From Balanoglossus misakiensis (lineage: Eukaryota; Hemichordata): DNA of 64,000 nt. Below are positions 51,993-61,426 of the stretch, piece by piece. Every line of letters starts with the position of its first letter. Position 1 is the first letter of the stretch. The DNA lies in assembly GCA_040954595.2 (NCBI GenBank), contig CM082596.2, positions 8,618,001 to 8,682,000 of the forward strand, written 5' to 3'. A program made the translations under genes and the position numbers. The notes below the pieces were generated by a model. It was not told where the DNA came from and searched no databases. It was given only the letters and a program-made list of their open reading frames with translations.

Positions 51993-54900
51993 CTGTTGGA
52001 TGATAACAAAACAGCTACTTAAATACAGGCTTCAAGCACACTTAATAAGTAACATTACTACTGATTACCAATCACATCGTCTCAGGGTGTCAGGAGACAG
52101 ATTCCCTCTTCTGAACCCTCCCCCCCCCCCACACACACACCCTTTAACGTTGCCGGCTAATGGCTGATGCCCATCTTGAGATAGGTTATACTGAAGATAA
52201 CTTAAAGGGGAAATCCGCTGTAGCTGATTTCTACATAATTTGGTAGCTTTGATGTCTCTCTTTCAGAAAAAAACATATTCGCCATGTATAGGTCGCGCGA
52301 TTTTTTACAAAATCTAGGGAAAATTGGCAGAATTTCCAATATGGCGTTTACTGTAATTTGAATCATGGGAAAAAAAGCGCCAGGACCAACTTCCGCCCAC
52401 CTTGGTGTGGGTGATACCATTTTCCGATTGGTGTCACTGTGTCACAAGCTAAGCGTATTTGCATATTTTTCATGGGTTATAGCTCATGAAAACTGTCAAT
52501 AGATGACAAATTTTCGACTTTGCTGATGATTGTTTATCAACTGATGCAAAGAACAAACAATAGCTATGAAAATACGCCTAGTCTGTCGCCCAGTGACACC
52601 AATCGGAGAATGGTATCACCCACACCATGGTGGGCGGAAGTTGCTCCTGGCGCTTTTTTTCCCATGATTCAAATTACAGTAAACGCCATATTGGAAATTC
52701 TGCCAACTTTCCCTAGATTTTGTAAAAAATCGCGCGACCTATACATGGCGAATATGTTTTTTTCTGAAAGAGAGACATCAAAGCTACCAAATTATGTAGA
52801 AATCAGCTACAGCGGATTTCCCCTTTAAGCAATCATGTATGAGCAGACTGATTATTTGTTGATGTACTGAACTATTGGCAAAGAATGATCACAACAATGG
52901 TGTGATTGACTTCAAGGGAACACCCCCTTTCAATTTGTATACATCATCTTTCTCCAAAGGGAAAGCTTTGTTCATGCTGTCTTTTGTTTCAAGAGACAAG
53001 AAACAGCAGGACTAGTAATATGTAACAAAAGAGATTATGCTTGCTTACCATCAAAGGATTCAGCACCCTCTTCAAATCGATGTGTTACTTTACTATGTGA
53101 TGATTCCAACAGTCTGCCAAGTTCATGTAACTTATTTGAATGTCTGTACTGTGTGCACACTTCAAAACATTCTGGAAAAGTAAGGCATGAGTATTAAGTT
53201 ACATAAGGTGACAGTCTATATTTTCTTTGTGCATGACCATTCCCAATAAACAACTATGAATAATGCAAACATTACATTAATCCAAAACCCCTGACTTGCT
53301 GCACCAGGGTTTACGTTAAAATTTAGAGTATACGGGGATTACCGCGGGTAGTTACCATATACATGTAGTTTATACATTGTTGTTGAGGTGGTTGATTTCT
53401 TTAAAAATTACACAATTTACAACACCCCTGCAAGTATGTGGACAGCAAAACTAGATTGTGTCACCAGTCACAGTGGATTAGAGGGTGAGCAGTGAAAAAA
53501 AACATGAACCATGATGGTTTGAGGTGGCGTCTGGAGGGAAACTAGACTCTCTCACAGCCCCTCTCGTCGTCCATGCAGGCTTATGGACTGATTGCATGTG
53601 TGCCAACACCAACACCGCGTCAGTGAAGAGCCTTGCAGCGAACCGTGGGCTGTGAGAGAGTCTAGAGGGAAACATGCTGGTCATCATTCAGAATCTTTAA
53701 ATTCTGACTGGCCAAACCCCACACATATCTGTTGCATATGTTTTTAAAACTCTAAAGCCATTTTTTCAAGCTGGTTAAAAAAAACAACTGAAGACTTTAT
53801 GAGGATATTCCCTGTGGAAAAGCGCATATACTTGGATCTTTTCGATGCTTGGTGCATGTGGGATTGGGGCAGGGAACCAGACTACTACTGTCTATCACTT
53901 GACTGCAACATAGACCCTAGAGAAAGAAGGACGCGCAACTCCAGGTTTTTCTTGAAACGATGTTCTTTTGCATACATTATTTTCGGATAATCCCCAATAA
54001 TCCAATTTGCAAATAAACTATGTATAAACTAACGCAAAGTCTCGCGTTTTGCGAGAAAAGACGAGAAAACTGCAACGTGGTTGAACTGCAGCGATCATTT
54101 ATGGAACACATCTGGACAAGTTAAACACGAATTTGGCACTTCTGAGTCTGACAGCGTCCAAAACAAGCATCTTTTGTCTAACAGTCCTGGTATTTGACAA
54201 GGCTGTGAGCTAACCGTACCTAGGGTTTCCTGTCGTCGTCAACCACGAAAAACCAAGATGGCGGCCATAGCGCACACGTGAAAATCCACAAAGTTTGTTT
54301 ACAAATTGTTTTCGTGAAATCTGTTTCATTGTTCACGCACTGCGAAATAAAATGCCCCTAAACCACAATTTTTGTTTCAATGCTTCACGCAAACATAAAA
54401 TTATTACGAAAAGTGTCAGCATTACCAAGAAGTATGAGTGCCCAGTCGGACATGCAAAAAACATGGATGATTTGTTTACAATTTTTAAATGAAGCCTGTG
54501 GCACTAGAAATGACCGTTCAACCGACAGACGAACACCAAACCATTATAAATAATACAGAAAACGTAATACTTTTTGAATTTTATAAAAAAACGCAGTGGC
54601 TGCTGAAATATAGGAGTGCCAGTTTTGGTTACTGTCGCGCATCACAGAGTTGCGTTTAGTTTTTTGGTGATATGTTAGTGATATGCTAATGACATCGACG
54701 CGTGCCAAAGTGGAGATTCACGCCTGCCACAGTCCTAGGTGTTAAAGGTATACGGTCACCTCCAATTTACATATCGCCATATTTAGTTGAAATGGCGTAT
54801 TTGAGTGTTCTAAAGAACGCTTTATTTTCGCGTGTGCCACCCACTGAAAATCTGTGATTGGTTAGATCTCAATTTACCATAGTAACAGTGGCTAAATTTG

Positions 54901-55411
54901 TATACGTGACCGTATACCTTTAATTATATGCAAAAGAACATCATCATACCAATAATCACCAAACCCTTTGATCTTTGCCGCAGTTGCGCGTCCTTCTTTC
55001 TCTAGGGTCTATGACTGCAAGCAGTAACAAGCTTTGATTTTTGGGAGTAGGTGATTCACACTTTAAAACAAAGCCTAGGCTATCGACTAGCATCCAACTT
55101 TGTTTCAATGTATTTGTATGACATTATTGTTCAAAATTCGAAGAAAAAGCTCAGCACACAACATATTTTTCTTCGAATTTTCATCTCGCCCACCAGATTA
55201 TAGCCCTGTTCGTGACGTCACACCGCGCGCGGACAAGAATACGTCTGAATGTTTGACAGACTCGAATTATCAAACTCAAGAGTAACATATGCAATGATGG
55301 ACACATACCAGCTCTTGTCAAGTGGTTGCAAATTACGGATGATCTTGGTGTGGCATCCATTTGGTTTCCACTTTTCGACAACGCACTCTGGAGCGTGTTG
55401 ACTTCCTCCAT
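50491..55411 (-). CDS. C2H2 zinc-finger protein gene (3 exons)
   Basis: Exon 1 is 55411-55309 (ATG, ends phase 1 at GCTG/GTATGT). Exon 2 is 53171-53049 (AG/AATG..., 123 bp, ends GATG/GTAAGC). Exon 3 is 51992-50491. The split codons join cleanly (G+AA, G+AT). The N-terminal part (MEEVNTLQSALSKSGNQM..., ECFEVCTQYRHSNKLHELGR...) is not a recognised domain but is phase-consistent. The C-terminal exon encodes 16 fingers. The protein should be a nuclear DNA-binding regulator. Two introns hold small transposons. Exon 1 lies about 500 bp from the Ty3/gypsy insertion upstream. The 5' exons are inferred from splice borders and phase, and the finger exon is certain. Confidence 0.75.
52206..52824. mobile_element. 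619-bp MITE with about 235-bp inverted repeats and TTAA duplication
   Basis: The ends AGGGGAAATCCGCTGTAGC and its complement are flanked by TTAA (52202-52205 and 52825-52828). The arms match for about 235 bp with few differences and enclose about 150 bp. TTAA plus AGGG-type ends suggest a Kolobok-like or piggyBac-like origin. It lies in the second intron of the zinc-finger gene and would make a very stable hairpin in the pre-mRNA. Confidence 0.9.
53049..53171 (-). CDS. Zinc-finger gene, second coding exon
   Basis: 123 bp between a TACTTTTCCAG acceptor and GTAAGC donor. The peptide CFEVCTQYRHSNKLHELGRL, then LESSHSKVTHRFEEG, is charged and helical with two Cys near the start. No domain is named. 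Only this frame is open through both splice sites. Confidence 0.6.
53543..53664. mobile_element. 122-bp MULE-type MITE, 9-bp target duplication
   Basis: The ends TAGACTCTCTCACAGCCC and its complement are flanked by a perfect GAGGGAAAC duplication (53534-53542 and 53665-53673). It is the same duplication length and TAG start as the element at 47469, but a different sequence family. It lies in the first intron of the zinc-finger gene. Confidence 0.85.
53909..55013. mobile_element. 1105-bp element, 32-bp perfect inverted ends, 7-bp duplication
   Basis: The left end CATAGACCCTAGAGAAAG, continuing AAGGACGCGCAACT, is perfectly inverted at 54982-55013. ACTGCAA precedes (53902-53908) and follows (55014-55020). 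It shares the CA start and 7-bp duplication with 7689-8541. A 66-codon open frame at 54295-54492 (+) has no recognised domain. A TTAA-type MITE is nested inside. It lies in the first intron of the zinc-finger gene. Confidence 0.85.
54746..54919. mobile_element. 174-bp TTAA-flanked MITE, nested
   Basis: AGGTATACGGTCAC at the left is perfectly inverted at the right (GTGACCGTATACCT) and flanked by TTAA (54742-54745, 54920-54923). It is inserted into the 1105-bp element, so it is younger than that insertion. Confidence 0.85.
55309..55411 (-). CDS. Zinc-finger gene, predicted first coding exon
   Basis: ATG at 55411 in the context CCATTTTACTC (plus strand before it), 34 codons plus one base, donor GTATGT. 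The start lies downstream of a sequence rich in TTCGG phrases that also occurs near 55840. Phase agreement with the next exon (Glu codon completed across the junction) is the main evidence. Confidence 0.55.
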
Positions 55412-55431
55412 TTTACTCTTGAAATGTTTCG

Positions 55432-55575
55432 AGTACTGAAGTTAGTGTCGGTTTCGGTTTCGGATTCATTTTCGGATTCGGGTTCGAGAGACTGAAAGTT
55501 ACAGCATTTTCGCATTTTCGGGCGACCATCGCGGTTTGGCATCTGCAGTACAAGTATGAAAATAACTCTGTAAAA
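55432..55575. repeat. TTCGG-rich segment, duplicated at 55835-55917 plus 61423-61440
   Basis: A run of TTCGG(A/T)TTCGG phrases, then TTCGAGAGACTGAAA, a GGCATCTGC phrase and AGTATGAAAATAACT, recurs at 55840-55917 and continues beyond the 3' LTR (CGAGTATGAAAATTACTTTG at 61423). The Ty3/gypsy element therefore landed inside the second copy of a duplicated segment. Minus-strand translation of the phrases gives Glu/Ser/Asn/Pro repeats. Confidence 0.65.
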
Positions 55576-55917
55576 AATATGGATATAACTCTCTCGACAT
55601 GTTATGTATGATAATTTTGGCACCAAAACTCTGTTTTTTTACATCGGAAATTGTTAAATACATATTTTATCATCGAAAAACATACTTCGATGATAAAAAG
55701 ATAATATTTTGTAATTTTCGGCTTGAATAAATATTGTTTGGGTGAGAAAAATGTCATACATAACAACTATCAGCGGTGGGGATTGGGGTCAGGGAACCAG
55801 ACTAGTACATGTATCATTCAACTCGACGATACTGAAATAAGCCTCGGATTCGGTTTCAGTTTCGGATTCGGAATCGGTTTCGAGAGACTGAAAATTTCGA
55901 GGGCATCTGCGTACGAG

Positions 55918-56148
55918 TGATAGAGTGTGGGACTGGGGGCCTCGACATGTGTTTGACTCTCGCTTGGGATTCTCCCTGTATTGAGGGTTGAGGGCGCCAG
56001 ACAGGGGTCGGGGGTCAACGGCAGATCTGGGGTTCCACGAGGCAAGGGTTTCTTGTGTATGTACCGTACGTGAGGCAGCGAGATAAACAATACAACCTCT
56101 TGTTCGTGAGACGTCGTCCCCGTGTGCTTATATTAATCAACATTAACA
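55918..56148 (+). repeat. 5' LTR of the Ty3/gypsy element
   Basis: 231 bp, TGATAGAGTGTGGGACTGG to ATTAACA, with the TG...CA ends of LTRs. It contains GAGATAAACAATACAACC near its 3' side. Directly after it comes CTGGTGGCAGCGGTGGGATC (from 56149), the candidate primer-binding site. The cognate tRNA was not assigned. Confidence 0.9.
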
Positions 56149-56254
56149 CTGGTGGCAGCGGTGGGATCAAGCATACATCGTGGTGAGCTGAGGAACTGAC
56201 GTTAAATTGAACTTTAATTTTGGAACATCGTACTGTAGTTTTCCGAGAAACAAG

Positions 56255-57142
56255 ATGGCGTCCAATGTTGTGCCATGGGATGGTAGCGACAATACAAAAA
56301 TCGAAAGCCACATCAGTCAAGTCGAGGCTTATTTTACGGCCAAAGGAATCGAGGATGAAACAAAGAAGGTAGCGTTCCTTCATTTTTCACTGAAGGGTGA
56401 AGCAAAAGACTACTTCACTGAGTTACAACAAAACCAACGTGATACGTTTGCTCATGCTGCACAGGCTTTGAAGGACCGTTTTAAGAAATTGAAAACATCA
56501 ATCCACTATCAACGTGAGCTGGCAGAACGTAAACAGAAAGTTGGGGAAACTGTCCATGAGCTGAAGTTTGCCATCCTTACTCTCGTGTCACGTGCCTATC
56601 CTACAGTTAAGGATTTGGATGCTGTTCAAGCTTTAGCAGTGGCCCATTTTCGTACTGCCCTACATGCTGACATTGGTACTAAGTTGGACTGGGTCACAGA
56701 TGAAAAGGCAACCTTAGATGATCTAACAGCGAAAGCAGCCCAGATAGAAAGAGATGTGACTGTTAGAGTTGTCACAACTTCCGAAAACGAAAGCAATATT
56801 GAGGCTGGGGATAACGCAGTTTTAAACGATGTAGTACAGAAATTGGAAGAATTGACCACGGGACAGCAGCAACTGGCCAGCACAGTAGCAACTATTCAGA
56901 CCCAAGTAACAAATAGAGGAAGAGGTCGCGGTCGAGGAAGAGGGAGAGGTGTTTCAGGATCCTGTTTTGTCTGCGGTCAACCCGGACACTTTGCTCGCAA
57001 CTGCATGTATAATGCCAATGCACAAGCCAGAATTCCAGGCCGTGGTTTTGCAGGTCGGTGTCACCGTTGTCAACAGCTGGGTCATCGTGCAGCTGAGTGT
57101 ACAGCCCCAAGTCCTGTTTCTACAATTCCGGGAAACTTCTAG
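56255..57142 (+). CDS. gag: Ty3/gypsy gag
   Basis: Start chosen at ATG 56255 (ACAAGATGGCG, MASNVVPWDGSD); an in-frame ATG 48 bp earlier is also possible. About 295 residues. The first two thirds match the retrotransposon gag capsid region (VEAYFTAKG, HFSLKGEAKDYF, FKKLKTSIHYQRELAERKQ, GETVHELKFAI). A Gly-Arg run (RGRGRGRGRGRG) and two zinc knuckles follow: CFVCGQPGHFARNC and CHRCQQLGHRAAEC, both C-x2-C-x4-H-x4-C. It forms the particle and binds RNA. It overlaps the next frame by 46 bp, which is one base back, consistent with -1 frameshifting. Confidence 0.9.
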   Translation: MASNVVPWDGSDNTKIESHISQVEAYFTAKGIEDETKKVAFLHFSLKGEAKDYFTELQQNQRDTFAHAAQALKDRFKKLKTSIHYQRELAERKQKVGETVHELKFAILTLVSRAYPTVKDLDAVQALAVAHFRTALHADIGTKLDWVTDEKATLDDLTAKAAQIERDVTVRVVTTSENESNIEAGDNAVLNDVVQKLEELTTGQQQLASTVATIQTQVTNRGRGRGRGRGRGVSGSCFVCGQPGHFARNCMYNANAQARIPGRGFAGRCHRCQQLGHRAAECTAPSPVSTIPGNF

Positions 57143-57678
57143 TGGCTGGGGGAGAAGGTCAGTCTTCCCCAGCTCATCCTGAAATGACCAAACCCATCGT
57201 ATCTGTTGCTGGACTTGCACAACCACTGCCAAATGGGATTGAAATACAAGGACAGATCGGGGGAAAGAAATTTACCTGGTTACTTGATACAGGGGCACAA
57301 ATCAGTGTAGTTGTCGATTCCTTGGTCAAAGGAGCAAACGGAACATTTGCACCAGCACTCTATGCACCACAGGGAGCCAATGGGTCAGACCTAGGGACAG
57401 TATGTGACATCATCACTGATTGTGAAATTGGTAACCATGCAGTAAAGCAACATAGATTCACTGTTGTCAGGCAGTCAACTTACCCAGCAATAATTGGGAT
57501 GGACCTCTTTCCATCACTACCAGTGCATCTTTCAATAGGAAAAGATGTTTACTACGACTCTACACAGTCTACAAATAGAAATTTCACAAGAGGTGTTGCC
57601 CAAGCTCCATATCATGAACAACGTTCTGCCCGTCCCATGGTATGTCGTATTCATGCAGCAAATACAGTCAATATTTAA
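57097..57678 (+). CDS. Ty3/gypsy protease frame
   Basis: This frame follows gag by a -1 shift. The aspartic protease active site is WLLDTGAQISVVV (DTG at 57286-57294), with a downstream AIIGMDLF segment matching the second hydrophobic-Gly motif of retropepsins. The frame stops at 57678, and the reverse transcriptase continues in another frame, so either a second frameshift is used or a small indel near 57660 has broken pol. The enzyme would cleave the Gag-Pol polyprotein. Confidence 0.85.
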   Translation: MYSPKSCFYNSGKLLVAGGEGQSSPAHPEMTKPIVSVAGLAQPLPNGIEIQGQIGGKKFTWLLDTGAQISVVVDSLVKGANGTFAPALYAPQGANGSDLGTVCDIITDCEIGNHAVKQHRFTVVRQSTYPAIIGMDLFPSLPVHLSIGKDVYYDSTQSTNRNFTRGVAQAPYHEQRSARPMVCRIHAANTVNI

Positions 57679-60600
57679 GTATGTGTGTAGTTCAAGGTAA
57701 ACTGGTGGATGATATAAAGCGTGGAACTCAAGGAATTGTAGAGTCAGCAGGAGAAGAAGGATCAGAACGCATGGGAGTCGGATGTGGCCGAGTTCTTGAT
57801 GCGGTGCGAGACAATGGAACAGTATTGATGCATATGACGAATCCTTCAAATTCGACTTGCAAAATTGTTGCTGGCTCTATCATAGGCATGTTTACTGCAG
57901 GTGCAGAAGATGTGCAGACAAAACAGATTGCAACAATGACCAAACAGATGGGCAAGGGTGACTTTACCCAGAAGCGCAGAGAAACGGCAAGAGATGAAAT
58001 GTCGCGTGCTTTTGCGAATGAGTCTGATGTGGCCCCGAACGAGAAACATCGATTGTATAAGGTGATACATTCGTATGCTGACATATTTTCATTAGATGGG
58101 GAAATGGGTCTCACAGACCGCATTGAACATTATATACCAACAGGTTCAGCAGCACCTGTTTCACAACAACCACGACGGATACCGTTCCACCGAATGGCAG
58201 AAGTGGAGCAGTTCGTGAATGACAGTCTACAGGATGGGGTGATCAGACCAAGCAGTAGTCCGTGGTCCAGCCCCCTGGTGCTAGTAAAGAAAGCAGACGG
58301 AAATACAAGATTTTGTGTTGACTTTCGCCGACTTAATGACTTAACAGTTGGGGATTCATTTCCAATCCCGAGAGTGGACGACAGCCTAGCAGCCCTATCA
58401 GGAAGTCGTATCTATACAACCATCGACCTTTCGCGGGGATTTTGGCAGGTACCAGTGAATGAGGCAGACCGACCGAAAACTGCGTTTACCTGTCACAAAG
58501 GCCTCTTTGAATTTAACACTATGCCATTTGGTCTTAAGGGAGCGCCAGCGACGTTCCAGAGACTAATGACATCACTTCTCAGTGATCTCAACTGGGAATT
58601 TGTACTCATCTATTTAGATGATATTCTGGTCTATTCTCGCAGCTTTGATGAACACCTCGAACACCTCAAGATTGTGTTCGAGAAACTCCGCGCTGCTGGT
58701 TTGAAATTGAACATTAAGAAGTGTAAATTTGCTCGCAGACAAGTCAAATATTTGGGGTATAGGATCACGGAAGCAGGTGCCCACCCAGATCCAGACAAAG
58801 TAAGTTCAATTGTTGACTACCCTCGGCCAGCAACAGTACCCGAGCTTCGGCGTTTCATAGGTATGGCATCCTATTATCGGAGATTTATTGAGAAGTTTTC
58901 AAGCATTGCACATCCTTTGAATGAACTCACCCAAAAGAATACAACTTTTCAATGGAATGATGCTTGCCAACATGCTTTTGAGACACTCAAGACAAAGCTT
59001 GCTACAGCTCCAGTGCTAGCACATCCATCTTTTCAAGAGGAATTTACTGTTGAAACAGATGCCAGTGACATTGGTATTGGGGCAGTTCTTGCTCAAAATG
59101 GACATGTCATTGAATACGCTTCCAGATCACTCAATCAAGCTGAGAAAAATTACTCCGCCACTGAGAAGGAATGCCTCGCGATCGTCTGGGCACTGGACAA
59201 ATTCGGAATGTACTTGCAGGGACGGCGTTTCACAGTGATCACAGACCACAAGCCACTTACCTACTTGCTACAACTCAGAGAACCTAGAGGTAAATTAGCA
59301 CGGTGGCGTATTGCACTAGAGAACTTTGATTTCACAATATCACATCGCCCCGGCGCAAAAATGGTCGTGGCAGACGCTCTTTCCCGATCTCCACAAGTAA
59401 ATGCAGTCACACTTACAGGTTTGTGGTCTGTTCAGGAACTAGCCAGTCTGCAACAATGTGATCAGGACATTCAGATTATGCGCACATGGGTGACAACACA
59501 CCGCAAACCCCCTAACATACCGGGACATGTCAACAGCTTCCTGAAGACAAAGGGAGGCTGTCTACGCATACAGGATGGACTTCTTGTACTCACAAGTGAA
59601 TTAGACGGTAGAATAGTTCAGCAAACTGTGATTCCTCGCAAGGAAGCTGAACGCGTCCTGTGTGCACTTCATGATGATCAGGGACACTTTGGGCCGGAGA
59701 AGACACGAGCTGCTATCAGGTCACGATATTTCTGGTTTAATTGGCAAAAAGATGTTCGATCATGGTGCCGCTCCTGCGAAGTTTGCTTGAAACGAAAAAC
59801 CCCAACTGTGCCAGACCACCCACCGATTGGTGAGTTGCCAGTACCACAGGAGCCACTGAAGTGGTGGCACATGGACTTTGCCGGCCCTTTGCCAAAGACT
59901 GCCAGGGGAAATCGTTACATTTTCTCTCTGACAGATCCTTTGAGCAAATGGGTTGAAGCCTTTGCGGTGCCAGATGAAACCGCCTTGACCACAGCAGGAA
60001 TTGTGTATGATGAAATAGTGTGTCGCTTTGGGGTTCCAGAAGGACTACATTCCGATCAAGGTCGAAACTTTGAGGCCCACATCATGCAGGAATTGTCACA
60101 TCGCCTGGGTATCAAACGCTCGCGTACTTCGCCGTTTAACCCGTGTTGTAACGGACAGGTTGAACGAATGAATAAAACAATGGCTGAACGTCTAGCAATG
60201 TTAATTGATGCAGAAGACCAAACCGACTGGGATGAAAAGCTCCCCACAGCCCTGTTTGCTATCCGTTCCATGCAGAATGCCACAACAAAGGAATCTCCCT
60301 TCAAAGTTTTATTCGGCTGTGAACCTCGCAACAAAGTTGACTTTCTCTCGACTATGCCCCCAACCAGCAGGGGAGGGAGAGGTGTAGAGCAGTTCGCAAA
60401 GAGACTCGACAATCTCCAAAGAGTCCATGAATCGGTCAGAAGCAAGATACTGACAGAGCATGAGATGCGTCAACAAAGACAACAGGCAAAGACTCGGTTT
60501 TCTCCGTTCTCAGAGGGAGACAAGGTTTGGGTCTATTATCCTCGACGACAAAGGGGTGCTTCCAAGAAACTGACGTCAGAACGATGGAGAGGCCCATATC

Positions 60601-60992
60601 TTATCAGTGGGAGGATTGGCGAGACCACTTACAAATTGCAGCCAGTGGGCGGTCACCGTCATAGAGGGAGCAAGATTGTAAACCACAGACGTCTGAAGAG
60701 ACATTGGGAAAGGCCAGCACATCTTTCGGTGTGCTATACTGACAGTCAGTCTGATGAAGAAGTCCAAAACGAGTCCGAGGAAGTTCAAAACTTGAATGCC
60801 GAACTCATGAATAACTTGAGCCCTGTGGATTCGGAGGATGACACCAGTATCCATGACCCTGTCACTGAGGAAAATAATACAGGATTTAATCAGGAAATTG
60901 TGCGTCGATCACAGCGGACTCGAGTTCAGCCACATTGGCATGATGACTATGACATGAGCAATGACTGTGACTCATCAGGAAGCGAGGAATAA
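57642..60992 (+). CDS. pol: Ty3/gypsy pol: reverse transcriptase, RNase H, integrase
   Basis: 1116 open codons; the true start is probably read through from protease. Reverse transcriptase: SSPWSSPLVLVKKADGNTRF, TIDLSRGFWQVPV, MPFGLKGAPATFQ, catalytic IYLDDILVYS (58608-58637). RNase H: ETDASDIGIGAVLA, SATEKECLAIVWAL, TDHKPLTYLL, ADALSRS. Integrase: zinc-binding H..H..C-x2-C (HDDQGHFGPEKTR, CRSCEVCLKRK), catalytic D-D-E in WWHMDFAGPL, HSDQGRNFE and GQVERMNKT, and a C-terminal GPY-type module (RWRGPYLISGRIGETTYKLQ). The tail is acidic without a chromodomain. No stops or frameshifts fall within these domains. Confidence 0.95.
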   Translation: MSYSCSKYSQYLSMCVVQGKLVDDIKRGTQGIVESAGEEGSERMGVGCGRVLDAVRDNGTVLMHMTNPSNSTCKIVAGSIIGMFTAGAEDVQTKQIATMTKQMGKGDFTQKRRETARDEMSRAFANESDVAPNEKHRLYKVIHSYADIFSLDGEMGLTDRIEHYIPTGSAAPVSQQPRRIPFHRMAEVEQFVNDSLQDGVIRPSSSPWSSPLVLVKKADGNTRFCVDFRRLNDLTVGDSFPIPRVDDSLAALSGSRIYTTIDLSRGFWQVPVNEADRPKTAFTCHKGLFEFNTMPFGLKGAPATFQRLMTSLLSDLNWEFVLIYLDDILVYSRSFDEHLEHLKIVFEKLRAAGLKLNIKKCKFARRQVKYLGYRITEAGAHPDPDKVSSIVDYPRPATVPELRRFIGMASYYRRFIEKFSSIAHPLNELTQKNTTFQWNDACQHAFETLKTKLATAPVLAHPSFQEEFTVETDASDIGIGAVLAQNGHVIEYASRSLNQAEKNYSATEKECLAIVWALDKFGMYLQGRRFTVITDHKPLTYLLQLREPRGKLARWRIALENFDFTISHRPGAKMVVADALSRSPQVNAVTLTGLWSVQELASLQQCDQDIQIMRTWVTTHRKPPNIPGHVNSFLKTKGGCLRIQDGLLVLTSELDGRIVQQTVIPRKEAERVLCALHDDQGHFGPEKTRAAIRSRYFWFNWQKDVRSWCRSCEVCLKRKTPTVPDHPPIGELPVPQEPLKWWHMDFAGPLPKTARGNRYIFSLTDPLSKWVEAFAVPDETALTTAGIVYDEIVCRFGVPEGLHSDQGRNFEAHIMQELSHRLGIKRSRTSPFNPCCNGQVERMNKTMAERLAMLIDAEDQTDWDEKLPTALFAIRSMQNATTKESPFKVLFGCEPRNKVDFLSTMPPTSRGGRGVEQFAKRLDNLQRVHESVRSKILTEHEMRQQRQQAKTRFSPFSEGDKVWVYYPRRQRGASKKLTSERWRGPYLISGRIGETTYKLQPVGGHRHRGSKIVNHRRLKRHWERPAHLSVCYTDSQSDEEVQNESEEVQNLNAELMNNLSPVDSEDDTSIHDPVTEENNTGFNQEIVRRSQRTRVQPHWHDDYDMSNDCDSSGSEE

Positions 60993-61179
60993 CGGACTGC
61001 CACTCAAAATGTTGAGCTGTATTGTATTTAATGTATTTTGGCATTGATTGGTGTTAACGTTCTTTATAGTGCATGAAGTTGCATATTTTATTGTTCTTCG
61101 TTTTGAAGGTTCTTACAAACTTCGGGATTTGCTGTTTCTGCAGGTTGTGGCAATGACATTTTGTTGGGTGACATTTGGG

Positions 61180-61196
61180 GTTCTGGAGGGGAGGAG
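61180..61196 (+). other. Polypurine tract
   Basis: GGAGGGGAGGAG lies immediately before the TG of the 3' LTR, the expected site for plus-strand DNA priming. Confidence 0.75.
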
Positions 61197-61422
61197 TGAT
61201 AGAGTGTGGGACTGGGGGCCTCGACATGTGTTTGACTCTCGCTTGGGATTCTCCCTGTATTGAGGGTTGAGGGCGCCAGACAGGGGTCGGGGGTCAACGG
61301 CAGATCTGGGGTTCCACGAGGCAAGGGTTTCTTGTGTATGTACGTGAGGCAGCGAGATAAACAATACAACCTCTTGTTCGTGAGACGTCGTCCCCGTGTG
61401 CTTATATTAATCAACATTAACA
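61197..61422 (+). repeat. 3' LTR of the Ty3/gypsy element
   Basis: 226 bp, the same as the 5' LTR except that the 5' copy has TGTACCGTACGTGAG where this one has TGTACGTGAG. The near identity indicates little time since insertion. Confidence 0.9.
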
Positions 61423-61426
61423 CGAG

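Larger units (their letters stand above)
55918..61422 (+). mobile_element. Ty3/gypsy LTR retrotransposon, nearly complete
   Basis: Structure: 5' LTR, gag, protease, reverse transcriptase-RNase H-integrase, polypurine tract, 3' LTR. CGAG is found on both sides (55914-55917 and 61423-61426), a 4-bp target duplication (or 5 bp, ACGAG, if one LTR base is counted). The two LTRs differ only by a 5-bp indel that I can see, so insertion is recent. Gag, protease and polymerase lie in three successive frames. No envelope-like frame follows pol. Confidence 0.95.
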
